The notes under the pieces were generated by a model. That model had not been told where the DNA came from and ran no database searches. It saw only the letters and a list, made by a program, of their open reading frames with translations. From G963677085 sp963677085 (GTDB lineage Bacteria; Planctomycetota; Planctomycetia; Pirellulales; Thermoguttaceae): a DNA stretch of 64,000 bases. Shown in pieces: positions 26,801 to 34,338 of the stretch. The stretch is taken from the NCBI GenBank assembly GCA_963677085.2, contig CAXXFH010000006.1, forward strand, positions 1-64,000, read 5' to 3'. Position 1 is the stretch's first letter. Each line of letters begins with the position of its first letter. Made by a program: the position numbers and the translations under genes.

Positions 26801-27103
26801 GTCACTTCGACCGTGCTGACGTTGATCGTGATTCCGGTCGTCTACACACTATTGGACGATATGAGCAACCTCACCGGCCGATTGCTCCGCTTCGGTCGAG
26901 GCGAATCGTCGCAGGTGGTTCAGCTCGACTCAGTTCGCATCGATCAACCCGCACCGGTTGCCGCGGCAACGCACGAACCGACCATGGCGACCGTGAGTGC
27001 CGGTGCTGCCGAAACCCAATGGCTTAACGCCGACACCACCGAGTTGAACCTTGGAAGGGCACGAGCGTCTCGCGGTTGCGCAGCGGACGAAGAATCGATG
27101 TAA
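23837..27103 (+). CDS. RND efflux pump, HAE1/AcrB-type
   Basis: This 1088-residue proton-driven exporter has the RND layout: MKISETCIQRPVF start, first membrane helix, periplasmic loop with YPDVDIPIVTV and GADPETVETEVTDKIE, a helix cluster with the VGMIVDDSIVVLEN motif of TM4, a second large loop, and a C-terminal helix cluster (VLAAQFESLIHPF, MIMLMGLVTKNAILLIDY, RLRPILMTALSTI). I chose the ATG at 23837 because homology starts there; the frame upstream to 23753 is a repeat. The C-terminal ~80 residues extend beyond the usual end and look disordered. Substrate is unknown. Confidence 0.93.
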   Translation: MKISETCIQRPVFASMMILALVVFGLTAYRTIGVDLYPDVDIPIVTVTVPYTGADPETVETEVTDKIEEAVNTISGVKNLRSQSLEGLCQVFIEFELEEDVDVVSQEVRDKVSGIRGDLPLEIDPPVIEKFDLDSSPILSIVISGTAPIRELTRYADDVVKPRVESVSGVGNVRLVGDREREVRIWLRADELRAHGLTAKNVVDTLREENLEPPGGRVETQQREIIVKTRGKVERVEEFEELILANRDGTPIRLRDVAWVEDGMEDFRSLARLNGRRAVSLQVRRQSGTNMLRVANAVKQRLDDLRLDLPTSYQLTLAQDLSVFVDDSISEAQGELLRGGTLAVLVILLFLRSLRGSFVAAITIPTTIIGTYTFMLAMGFTVNVMTMLALTISVGMIVDDSIVVLENTYRHMEQGLPRLQAAIKGISEIGFAVVATSLAIGAVFVPVAFMDGIVGRFFYEFGLTVVFAVAISTFIAVTLSPMLCSRVLKVSSSHGRVFNVIERVFQRIETIYGVLLRGALRHRFLVVLGAIGVFFSSLAITPFIGKEFIPEQDEAQFNVQVETPIGSSIHVTNDVLEEIERRIEQLPGVCDTYTTIGAGAEERVNVATLLTRLVPKDQRAYSQMELMQMARQRLADLKHLQISVETVPRISGGGQTNSPLQYGLRGNDLGELADVSDKIREEMAKVPGIIDINTTYDAGKPEASVRIQRAKASELGVTARDVGDAVHALIGGVKATTFEDDGETFDVRVRYALPDRDRPDAILAVPVRSRSGKLVDLRNLVSVDEGTGPVQIDRQDRLRQIVITANLEQSKPLGAAIEDVTKIEQSVGLPPGVDSKFTGQAESMEESFANIIFSLMLAVILIYMVLAAQFESLIHPFTVMLSLPLSIVGALGLLAVTGRTLNIFSMIGMIMLMGLVTKNAILLIDYTNQLRDGGMKRDDAVLKAGPVRLRPILMTALSTIAGMIPVAIGLGSGAETRAPMGTCIVGGMVTSTVLTLIVIPVVYTLLDDMSNLTGRLLRFGRGESSQVVQLDSVRIDQPAPVAAATHEPTMATVSAGAAETQWLNADTTELNLGRARASRGCAADEESM

Positions 27104-27114
27104 TAACGACGATA

Positions 27115-27165
27115 CTGGACGCTCCCCTCTCCCTGTGGGAGAGCGGCCGGGAGTGACGGCATGGG
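27115..27165 (+). repeat. GC-rich CTCTCCC/GGGAGAG intergenic palindrome
   Basis: CCCTCTCCCTGTGGGAGAG and GGCCGGGAGTGACGGC resemble the unit at 63690-63735. It lies directly after the RND pump gene and can form a hairpin, so it may end or stabilise the transcript. Confidence 0.6.
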
Positions 27166-27246
27166 GACGACGCGAAAACAAATTCCAGGTTTCCAGGTTG
27201 GTCGTCCTGAGCGAAGCGAAGTATAACACGAACAAAACAACAGCCA

Positions 27247-27678
27247 ATGAGCGACAACAAAGGACAACCAGCGCGACCCATGCTGGTCGAAAAGCCGCTG
27301 AAGGTAAACGGCTACGATATCGACATCATGGGAATCGTCAGCAATATCGTCTACGTGCGATGGTTCGAGGACCTCAGAACGCATTTCCTCGACAAGTACT
27401 GGCCCTTCGAGACAATGCTTCAAGCGAATCAGTCTCCGATTCTCTTCAAAACCGAAGTCGTCTACCGGCATCCGATCACCATCTACGACAAACCGCTGGG
27501 CCGGGTTTGGGTGGCCAATCTGGGCCGCGCGAAATGGGAGATGGAGTTCGAGATCGAGTCGAACGGGCGAATTCACTGCACGGGCAAACAGATCGGCTAC
27601 GTCTACCACGTCGAGCAGAAAAAACCGGTCTCGCTACCGCCTGAGTTCGTTGAGATGTATCAGGCATCGCTCTCGTAG
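27247..27678 (+). CDS. Hotdog-fold acyl-CoA thioesterase (4HBT family)
   Basis: This 143-residue protein has the single hotdog domain of YbgC/FadM-type thioesterases: VNGYDIDIMGIVSNIVYVRWFED, where the usual D..G.v.n..Y pattern is kept, and central strands KTEVVYRHPITIYD and WEMEFEIES. Such enzymes hydrolyse acyl thioesters. It lies 143 bases downstream of the RND pump on the same strand. Its 3' end overlaps the convergent YhfC gene by 19 bases. A link with the fatty-acid-derived signal upstream is possible but not shown. Confidence 0.82.
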   Translation: MSDNKGQPARPMLVEKPLKVNGYDIDIMGIVSNIVYVRWFEDLRTHFLDKYWPFETMLQANQSPILFKTEVVYRHPITIYDKPLGRVWVANLGRAKWEMEFEIESNGRIHCTGKQIGYVYHVEQKKPVSLPPEFVEMYQASLS

Positions 27679-28493
27679 GGGGCGCTCTCGTCGCGTTCGC
27701 TCTCTTTGGGTTCACCCATTTCGGGTTCGCTCTCCACAAATTGCCCCCAACGACCATAGCACCAGCGCAGGGCGGGGATGCTGACCAGTGCACACGGCAA
27801 AATGGCCAGTTCGATCCACCACATGGAGATCTTGCCTATAATGCCCGAGACATGGGCTGCCCCGGCGATGCCATCCAGCACGGTGAAGAGCAGAAAGCCG
27901 CCGACAACCATCCACGGTTTTCGATGCGTTACGCCCAAGAGAACCAGGGCGCGAGTCGCCGCGTGACAAATAATGGCGATAACCCGCTCAACCGGTGCGA
28001 GAAGCCAGAAGACGGGCGACGTCGCCGCGACGACGTCGAAGGTCTTGCCAACCTGTTCTGCACCCGGCAGCCCGGCAAGCACGATGCCAACAGCAATCAA
28101 GCTCGATATGCCCAACAAAAAGGCCTCGAACGCACCGGCCCCCACACCGATGCCGATCGCCCGATCTGCGTCGCGTCCCAAGGATTTCCAGATAAGCACG
28201 GCTACAAAGGTCAATCCGATCTCGAACAAACTGGATTGAATCCCGACGTACAGCCCACCGGTTACAACGAACAGCCAATGTGGCAGTTGCCGGCCCAGGA
28301 AACCCAACACGGCCGCATTCATCAGCAATGCACACCCAATCTTCAGCGCGACAGCTACCGTCCACAGCCCGGTGCCGACCCAGAGCCATCGATAGGCAAC
28401 TCGTGTTTTCCGTCGCCAATAGACAACCGACGCCACCGCGACGAACATCATTCCGCAAGCAGATACCAAGCCAAGCAAGGCGTTTGTATTCAT
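27660..28493 (-). CDS. YhfC-family intramembrane metalloprotease-like protein
   Basis: This 277-residue protein has about seven hydrophobic helices. The motifs GVGAGAFEAFLLG and ERVIAIICHAATRALVLLGV match the conserved Glu and ER....H patterns of the YhfC (DUF2324) family, proposed intramembrane peptidases. A charged Glu/Ser tail follows the last helix. I chose the ATG at 28493 (MNTNALLG); the frame upstream to 28598 lacks protein character. The gene is convergent with the thioesterase gene. Confidence 0.75.
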   Translation of the reverse strand: MNTNALLGLVSACGMMFVAVASVVYWRRKTRVAYRWLWVGTGLWTVAVALKIGCALLMNAAVLGFLGRQLPHWLFVVTGGLYVGIQSSLFEIGLTFVAVLIWKSLGRDADRAIGIGVGAGAFEAFLLGISSLIAVGIVLAGLPGAEQVGKTFDVVAATSPVFWLLAPVERVIAIICHAATRALVLLGVTHRKPWMVVGGFLLFTVLDGIAGAAHVSGIIGKISMWWIELAILPCALVSIPALRWCYGRWGQFVESEPEMGEPKESERDESAPYESDA

Positions 28494-28710
28494 TTTCTCA
28501 CCCTCTCCAACGGCATCCCGACACCCCGTTGTCTCCCGCGAAGCCTCTATAGCACAATTCGATGCGGCCGAACAGCCTATCGCAATGGCTGCCTGCATTT
28601 TTGCGACGTTGCCGACGAGCCTCGCCGCTGACGGACGTCTTCTCTACCTTTCGTCGACGCGAAGCACTTCTTGAAATTTATTGATGCCAAAATTGAAAAG
28701 GACCATTTCT

Positions 28711-28808
28711 ATTGCGTCCTGCATTGCTTGTGGAACGAGGGCGACCAGCGGGAGCCCGGACTCCGGGGACAGGACGCAATGAAGTGTTCCACAATCAAAC
28801 CAGGAACC
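28711..28808 (+). repeat. Dispersed repeat R1, copy B
   Basis: The arms TTGTGGAAC (28728-28736) and GTTCCACAA (28786-28794) are perfectly complementary. This copy also has a second complementary pair, ATTGCGTCCTG (28711-28721) with CAGGACGCAAT (28770-28780), interleaved with the first pair as in a pseudoknot. The second pair is not kept in copies C, D and E. Confidence 0.85.
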
Positions 28809-29000
28809 AATAGAAACCGAAAGCCGGGAAATCCAGGCTCCCGCTGCTCGCCTTCCGCACTTTGGCTATGCGGGCGTCAATAACAGGTCATATCGTCCCG
28901 ACTTTCTTCACCCCCGAGCCCTCCGCCATTTCCGGCTTCGTGTGCCTCGCTGGGGCACCTCCACCACCGAACGTTCGAATCTCCGGTAATGCGCTTCTGA

Positions 29001-29018
29001 GTGACAGCTAGCTGTCAC
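29001..29018. promoter_or_regulatory. Perfect 18-bp palindrome, candidate operator
   Basis: GTGACAGCTAGCTGTCAC is fully self-complementary. TATACT follows at 29029-29034 and could be a -10 element for the gene at 29110. This suggests an operator for a dimeric regulator, but no partner is identified. Confidence 0.35.
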
Positions 29019-29109
29019 CACCGTCTTCTATACTAACCGCTCTTCGACAACCGTCGCGATGTCTGCAACCCGCGGGGCATATCTTCGATGAACGTGGCAA
29101 GGACGGCAC

Positions 29110-29865
29110 ATGGAGTCGGCCGCTGCCTCGGCCAGCCGAAGAGGCCTCGCACGGCTGTGGCCGATCCGCAGTCGCGCGCCGGTACACTTCTTATTGGGCG
29201 AACGCGCGGAGACCGAGGCCCTACTTCGCCAATTCTTCGGACGCCGCCTCCGCCCGTGGGAGTGTGCCAGCCTGGCCGCCGCGCCCGACGACGCCACCGT
29301 CGAACTGGGCACACTCGGTGAACAACTCTACCTGGAAACCTACTCGCCGGGCAATTACCAAGGGGTATTTCTACTCAACCGGCAAGCCGACCACCTGGTA
29401 CTTCAAAACGACGGTCTGCGAATTCACCGCCGTAGTATGCGCCGTTGTGGGTTGGGGCTGCAGATGTTTCGCCGCCAGTGCGAAGCGGCCACCGCTTTAG
29501 GAGTTCGCCGGATCGAAACGGTGGCCGGCCGTCAGGACGATGAAAACGGCTACTACACTTGGCCGCGTTTCGGGTTCGACGCTCCCTTGCCACCGACGGT
29601 CCGACAGCAACTTCCACCCTCGCTGTGCCGTGCCCAACGTGTTTTAGACCTGATGCAGTCTTCCGCGGGACGGCGTTGGTGGCAAACGCACGGCATCTCT
29701 CTTACGGTAACCTTCGACACCGCGCCGCAGCATCGCTGCCAGCAAGTTTTTCGCCGCTACCTGCACGACCGCCTGCAACGAGGGCCGCGCGAATTGCCTA
29801 CAGCACTCGCTCCCGTAGCCATGCCCGTAGATCGCCTACCACGCGTTCGTGACCAATATCGGTGA
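29110..29865 (+). CDS. GNAT-like acetyltransferase-fold protein
   Basis: This 251-residue protein has a central region that fits a GNAT-type fold: LHRRSMRRCGLGLQMFRRQ-like helix after a beta strand (LVLQNDGLRIHRRS), then GVRRIETVAGRQDDENGYYTWPRFGFDAPL, which resembles the acetyl-CoA-binding part of planctomycete GNAT-like proteins. The classical Q/RxxGxG/A loop is only partly present. The last 68 bases overlap the convergent hydrolase gene, so the C-terminal Arg/Pro-rich tail may be unimportant. Family assignment is tentative. Confidence 0.6.
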   Translation: MESAAASASRRGLARLWPIRSRAPVHFLLGERAETEALLRQFFGRRLRPWECASLAAAPDDATVELGTLGEQLYLETYSPGNYQGVFLLNRQADHLVLQNDGLRIHRRSMRRCGLGLQMFRRQCEAATALGVRRIETVAGRQDDENGYYTWPRFGFDAPLPPTVRQQLPPSLCRAQRVLDLMQSSAGRRWWQTHGISLTVTFDTAPQHRCQQVFRRYLHDRLQRGPRELPTALAPVAMPVDRLPRVRDQYR

Positions 29866-30664
29866 GCACCTCGTGATAGAAACCGTCGTAGAGATGCAGG
29901 GTTTTGTCGGTCGAAGCAGCCCGTCGGTACAATTGCCGACTACCTTCGGGGTCGGTTACCACGTCGGCCGTGCCGTGCATGACGAGAAACGGTACATCGA
30001 CCTTCTCGAAATCGTCGGGAAGTCGGTCGGCCGTGCGAAGAATCTCGGCTCCGGTGCGCACCGGGAAACGGCCGTGGAACACCAACGGATCGCGGCGAAA
30101 CTGGCGCACCACGTCGGGATTGCGCGACATGTATCGGCCACCCATTCGTACCAACCGCAACGTAGGCCAAACCCGGCTGGCGAACTGGGCCAAACGTCGC
30201 AAGAGGGGAAAAACCCTGTGCCCAATGCACAGCGCCGGCCCGCTGAGAATCAGCCCCGCGACGTTCAGTTCACCAAGTTCCGACGGGCGTGCGATCACCA
30301 GCCGGGTAACAATCGCCCCGCCCAGGCTGTGGCCGAACAGAAACAGCGGCTTGTCGGGATACTCGGCTCGCACCTCACGGAGCAGGGCGACGACGTCGTC
30401 GAGATATTCATCGAACTGGGCAACCCACAGCCGGGGACCGCTCGACTTGCCGTGCCCTCGCAGGTCGATGGCACACACGACCCAGCCGTCGCGTGTAAGC
30501 AGTTCGGCCAGCCAGTCGTAACGTCCTGAGTGTTCGTTCAGCCCGTGCACCAAAGCAAACACACCGCAAGGCTGCCCCTCCGGCAGCCAGGTCCGACGGA
30601 AGAGCGCCACGCCATCGGGCGTGTTACATTGTGTTTCCTGCCGGTGCGTGGTTGTGATCGACAT
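29798..30664 (-). CDS. Monoacylglycerol lipase/lysophospholipase-like alpha/beta hydrolase
   Basis: This 288-residue hydrolase shows VHGLNEHSGRYDWLAE near the oxyanion region, DLRGHGKSSG, the nucleophile elbow GHSLGGA near residue 115, the acid in VMHGTADVVTDPEGS and the histidine in DGFYHEVLTD. This pattern matches the serine aminopeptidase S33/monoacylglycerol lipase family (PldB-like), which releases fatty acids from mono- or lysolipids. No signal peptide is visible, so it is probably cytoplasmic. Confidence 0.88.
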   Translation of the reverse strand: MSITTTHRQETQCNTPDGVALFRRTWLPEGQPCGVFALVHGLNEHSGRYDWLAELLTRDGWVVCAIDLRGHGKSSGPRLWVAQFDEYLDDVVALLREVRAEYPDKPLFLFGHSLGGAIVTRLVIARPSELGELNVAGLILSGPALCIGHRVFPLLRRLAQFASRVWPTLRLVRMGGRYMSRNPDVVRQFRRDPLVFHGRFPVRTGAEILRTADRLPDDFEKVDVPFLVMHGTADVVTDPEGSRQLYRRAASTDKTLHLYDGFYHEVLTDIGHERVVGDLRAWLRERVL

Positions 30665-31165
30665 GATGGATTTATTGCCGGTACTCTATCGGTCTTGAAT
30701 AACGGGTGCCACGCCCACGTTTGCGTGGACCTGCTCGTTGGCAGTGTCCGGCGCGACCGGCGGTCGCGGCTTTTTGGATTGCGGCCAATTGGCACCAATA
30801 TCAAAGGCCCTACAGCTTACACCTCCGGCCGGATGACGCAAAGCGCAACTTGGCCCATCGAACCGTTCCGGCCTGCTTTGGCACGCCTTGTGGGGCACGG
30901 TAAAATATCTCATCTTTTTGTCGCAAAAGCTCATGGACTTCTCCGCCACACCGGGTAATTTGGCGGTAACCTGCCCTAGCTACCCAGACCTACGCTTCAA
31001 ATCGTCGACGGCTGAGACAGCGGAAATATCCTACGAAACGACGACCACCGGTCGTGTCCCCACCCACCGCGGCACCGACATGAGAACCATGCCGGCCTAC
31101 TCGTTCATTATCCAACCGAACCATGCTTCAGCCTATACAACTCGACAAACCCTAAGGGAAACACC
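30665..31165. other. Intergenic upstream of the GH172 gene
   Basis: This holds a degenerate GGGTGCCACGCCCACG palindrome unit near 30704-30735. Nothing else could be identified. AAGGGA precedes the start codon of the next gene. Confidence 0.4.
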
Positions 31166-33187
31166 ATGAGAAAAACACTCGCATTGGTACCGTTCGTACT
31201 GTTGTCGCTCATTGTCGGCGCCGACGCCCAATCGCCGGCAGTCACGTTCCAGTCTTTGCTCGCCGAAATGACCGACCGCGACACGGCCGCCAGGTTCCCC
31301 AGCCCGGCGTATACGTGCCGCCAGGCGAGCAGCTACGATCAGGCCTCGACCTCGGCCGACGACGCAAACACGTGGATGGCCAACAACGACCGCAGTTTCT
31401 TCCTTCGCAGCGAAGAAAACCAAGGCCGCCAAGAATGGGTGATGCTCGACGCCGACGGCCCGGGCTGCATCGTGCGAATTTGGATCACCGCCAGCAATGC
31501 CTGCGGAACACTTCGCGTGTATGTCGACGGCGCGAGCGAGCCGGTCCTTGCCGAAGAGGCGCAGAAGCTCATCGGCGACAATGTGCTGCTCGGGCCGCCA
31601 CTTTCGGAAACGCGCGCCCGGGGACGTAACCTCTACCTGCCCATCCCCTACGGCAAACACTGCAAAATCACCTACGATCGACCCAACTTCCAGCAAAGCA
31701 AAGACAAAGACGACCTGCTCTACTACCAGATCAACTATCGCACCTACGCAGAGGGCAGCCAGGTCGAATCGTTTAATCGAGAAACGTTCGATGCAAGCAA
31801 ATCGTCGATCGAGCAACTTCAAACGGCTTTATTGAAGCCGGCCGAGGCGCTGCCCAACGATCTCAAACACTACACACCACCGACCACTACCTTACAGCCA
31901 GACGAGTCGATGCGCGTGACGCTGCCGGGCCCGGCAGCCGTGCGACAATTGATCGTGCAGATCAAGGCCGACGACCTAGCCCTGGCCACTCGTCAAACGG
32001 TGCTCAGCGCCGAGTTCGACGGCCAATCGACACTCGCGTGCCCGGTGGGCGACTTCTTCGGCAGTGGCGTGGGAGTGAATCCTTTCCAGGGCTGGTGGCG
32101 GGAAGTCAAACAAGACGGCCAAATGATCTGCTACTGGCCCATGCCCTATCGCGAAGGCTGTCGGCTTCGGCTGAAGAACCACGGCCAGCAGCCGGTTACT
32201 CTCACCGTAAAGGCTGCCACCGGCCCGTGGACCTGGGACGACCGCTCGATGTACTTCCACACCGACTGGCGTCAGCAGTATCCCATTTCGACCCGGCCGA
32301 TGCACGACTGGAACTATCTCGAAGCCGCAGGGCAGGGCGTGTACATGGGCGATACGTTGTGTGTCGTCAACCCGGTCACTGCCTGGTGGGGCGAAGGCGA
32401 CGAGAAAATCTACGTCGACGGCGAAGCGTTCCCCTCACACTTCGGCACCGGTACCGAAGACTATTACGGCTACGCGTGGTGTACGCCCGCCTTCTTCGAA
32501 TCGCCCTTTCACGCCCAACCTCGCGCCCAAGGCCCCGGTAACTTCGGCCACACGACCAACACCCGGGTGCGATTGCTCGACGGCATTCCGTTTACCAAGT
32601 CGCTGAAGGTCGACATGGAGGTGTGGCACTGGAAAGAGTGCGAAGTAGCCTACGCGGTGGCGACCTACTGGTACGGCCGTCCCGGTGCACAGGGTAATCA
32701 CACGCCCGACGCCGAGCAATTGAAGGTCGTCAACTTCGAGAAACCCAAACCGCCGAAGCCTCGCATGGTTGAAGACGCCATTGAGGGCGAGGGCCTTCGA
32801 ATTGCAGCCACCACTGGTGGAACGACCCAGATTCAAAAAGGCGCCAGTTTCCGCTGGAGCAACAACCAGCAACTCTGGTGGATCGACGGTAAGCCGGGTG
32901 ACAAACTCACGCTGATCGTCCCGGTGAAGAAGGCCGGCACGTACAAGCTGGCGGCCGAACTGACCAAGGCCGTCGACTACGGCATCGTGCAACTGACGCT
33001 CGACGGCAAGTCCTTGGCCGATCCGATCGACCTGTACAACGACGGCGTTACTCGCCAGGTCTACCCGTTGGGCACTCACGAGCTTTCCGCGGGCGAACAT
33101 CGGCTCACGGTAGAAATCATCGGGGCCAACGAGAAAGCGGTGAAGCGACACATGTTCGGGCTGGATTATCTGAAGCTCGAAGAGTAG
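31166..33187 (+). CDS. Secreted GH172-family (DUF2961) glycoside hydrolase
   Basis: This 673-residue protein has a signal peptide (MRKTLALVPFVLLSLIVGADA) followed by a DUF2961 double jelly-roll: SRSE-like EENQGRQEWVMLDADGPGCIVRIW, the core GTGTEDYYGYAW near residue 430 with a likely catalytic Glu, and FESPFHAQPRAQGPGNFG. GH172 enzymes act on fructose or arabinofuranose saccharides. The last ~120 residues form an extra beta domain. Planctomycetes often carry many copies for polysaccharide breakdown; the substrate here is not known. Confidence 0.85.
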   Translation: MRKTLALVPFVLLSLIVGADAQSPAVTFQSLLAEMTDRDTAARFPSPAYTCRQASSYDQASTSADDANTWMANNDRSFFLRSEENQGRQEWVMLDADGPGCIVRIWITASNACGTLRVYVDGASEPVLAEEAQKLIGDNVLLGPPLSETRARGRNLYLPIPYGKHCKITYDRPNFQQSKDKDDLLYYQINYRTYAEGSQVESFNRETFDASKSSIEQLQTALLKPAEALPNDLKHYTPPTTTLQPDESMRVTLPGPAAVRQLIVQIKADDLALATRQTVLSAEFDGQSTLACPVGDFFGSGVGVNPFQGWWREVKQDGQMICYWPMPYREGCRLRLKNHGQQPVTLTVKAATGPWTWDDRSMYFHTDWRQQYPISTRPMHDWNYLEAAGQGVYMGDTLCVVNPVTAWWGEGDEKIYVDGEAFPSHFGTGTEDYYGYAWCTPAFFESPFHAQPRAQGPGNFGHTTNTRVRLLDGIPFTKSLKVDMEVWHWKECEVAYAVATYWYGRPGAQGNHTPDAEQLKVVNFEKPKPPKPRMVEDAIEGEGLRIAATTGGTTQIQKGASFRWSNNQQLWWIDGKPGDKLTLIVPVKKAGTYKLAAELTKAVDYGIVQLTLDGKSLADPIDLYNDGVTRQVYPLGTHELSAGEHRLTVEIIGANEKAVKRHMFGLDYLKLEE

Positions 33188-33434
33188 CACGCGATTTGGG
33201 CAGTCTTTTCAGTGCCATGGGCAGAAAAGTCCGCCCCCCATGCTTCAACAGCGGCGGACAAGCCGCCGCTGGCACCCAACCTGCAACGCCACACCTGCCG
33301 GAGGCCGAGCGCGCAAACGCGAGGGCGGTCCCCCGTACTTGGACCACCCTCGCGAGGCAGGTGAGTTGATCGCCATCGAGGCGTTCAGTCACGGCGACTT
33401 CCCTTGGCACCGTCACTCATCTTGGCACCGTCGC

Positions 33435-33839
33435 TCAGAAGCCAATCCCAACCGACACGCCGCGGCCGTGGTACTGGAAGTTGTACTGCGGGCCGTAGTA
33501 GGGATACGGCGGGTAGATCCGAGGCACCACGACGGTCGGATAGCCCGCATAAGGGACAACCACCACTGGACGAGGTCGATAGGGCCGGTAGTCGTGGTAC
33601 CCATGGTGGCCGTGATGGTTGCGATCTCGGTGGTAGCCGTGGCGGTCTTGGTGTCCGCGATGTCCATGCTTGACGTCGAGGATCGGTACTCCCGCGCCGT
33701 TGTGGACAGCCAGTTGGATGTTGGCCTTACCGCCACGCTTGTCATTTTTGTCGTGCGAACCGTGTCCACCGGCCAGAGCCGTTGTGGCTGTGAAGCCCAC
33801 CACTGCCAAGGCGACAATCGCTAGTGCAAAGCGTTTCAT
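33435..33839 (-). CDS. Secreted His/Tyr/Pro-rich small protein
   Basis: This 134-residue protein has a clear signal peptide (MKRFALAIVALAVVGFTATTALA). The mature part starts Gly/His-rich, has a short strand region (NIQLAVHNGAGVPILDV), then a histidine-dense stretch (residues 60-80) and a Tyr/Pro/Val-rich tail. Histidine density suggests metal binding, but no named family is recognised. On the minus strand AAAGGAACG precedes the ATG. It is convergent with the GH172 gene. Confidence 0.7.
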   Translation of the reverse strand: MKRFALAIVALAVVGFTATTALAGGHGSHDKNDKRGGKANIQLAVHNGAGVPILDVKHGHRGHQDRHGYHRDRNHHGHHGYHDYRPYRPRPVVVVPYAGYPTVVVPRIYPPYPYYGPQYNFQYHGRGVSVGIGF

Positions 33840-34071
33840 GACTCGTTCCTTTCAAGTTCCGGGAGAAGGTCGATTACGCCATTCTTTCAATGCATGCGTC
33901 GTGCCAACGGGGCACTAAATCAGCCTAAACCACTCCAAAACAACCACTTACGACTTTCCACCAGTTTTCAGCCTGGTCGAAACGACCTCCGGACGACATC
34001 AATACGACTTCACCGCCAAATCACTTCGACTACACTTCCCCTCTGCCGTACTTTGCGCCATCATGGCTCGC

Positions 34072-34111
34072 AGGGCGGCAGGGCCGCCAGCCAAACGGTG
34101 CTGCCACACCC
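34072..34111 (+). repeat. GGCGGC/GCCGCC repeat unit
   Basis: GGCGGCAGGGCCGCCAGCC followed by AAACGGTGCTGCCACACCC recurs at 57110-57149 with only a few changes. The first part forms a short hairpin. Confidence 0.65.
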
Positions 34112-34230
34112 AGACAAGAAGCCGCTCCCGTTGGTCGCTAATCTTTGTCAAATTACTTAACGATCTTTGAGGTTAGTAGTCCAGGGCGGGCATGACGAGG
34201 CCAGCCAGAATTTCTTATGACAAAGGACGA

Positions 34231-34335
34231 TTATTGGGGCCTGCATTGCTTGCGGAACGAAGGCGACCAACGGGAGCCCGGTTCGCGGGGACAAAACGTA
34301 ACGAAATGTTCCACAATTAACCTCGGAATCGATAA
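34231..34335 (+). repeat. Dispersed repeat R1, copy C
   Basis: The arms are TTGCGGAAC (34250-34258) and GTTCCACAA (34308-34316). The single change from the perfect arm gives a U-G pair if the minus strand is transcribed. The copy ends three bases before the GTG start of the SSS symporter gene. It is nearly identical to copy E. Confidence 0.85.
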
Positions 34336-34338
34336 ACC

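Larger units (their letters stand above)
28494..29109. other. Intergenic with repeat R1 copy B and a palindrome
   Basis: This gap holds R1 copy B (28711-28808), an isolated partial match to its centre in opposite orientation (about 28828-28855) and a perfect 18-bp palindrome at 29001-29018. No gene was found. Confidence 0.5.
33840..34338. other. Intergenic with three repeats
   Basis: This holds a GGCGGCAGGGCCGCC hairpin unit (34072-34111, related to 57110-57149), the segment 34127-34174 shared with 21692-21737, and repeat R1 copy C (34231-34335), which ends three bases before the next start codon. Confidence 0.6.

Noticed and set aside
28965..28990. Second T-loop-like GTTCGAATCTCC stretch
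   Set aside because: No cloverleaf can be built; the resemblance is limited to a few bases.
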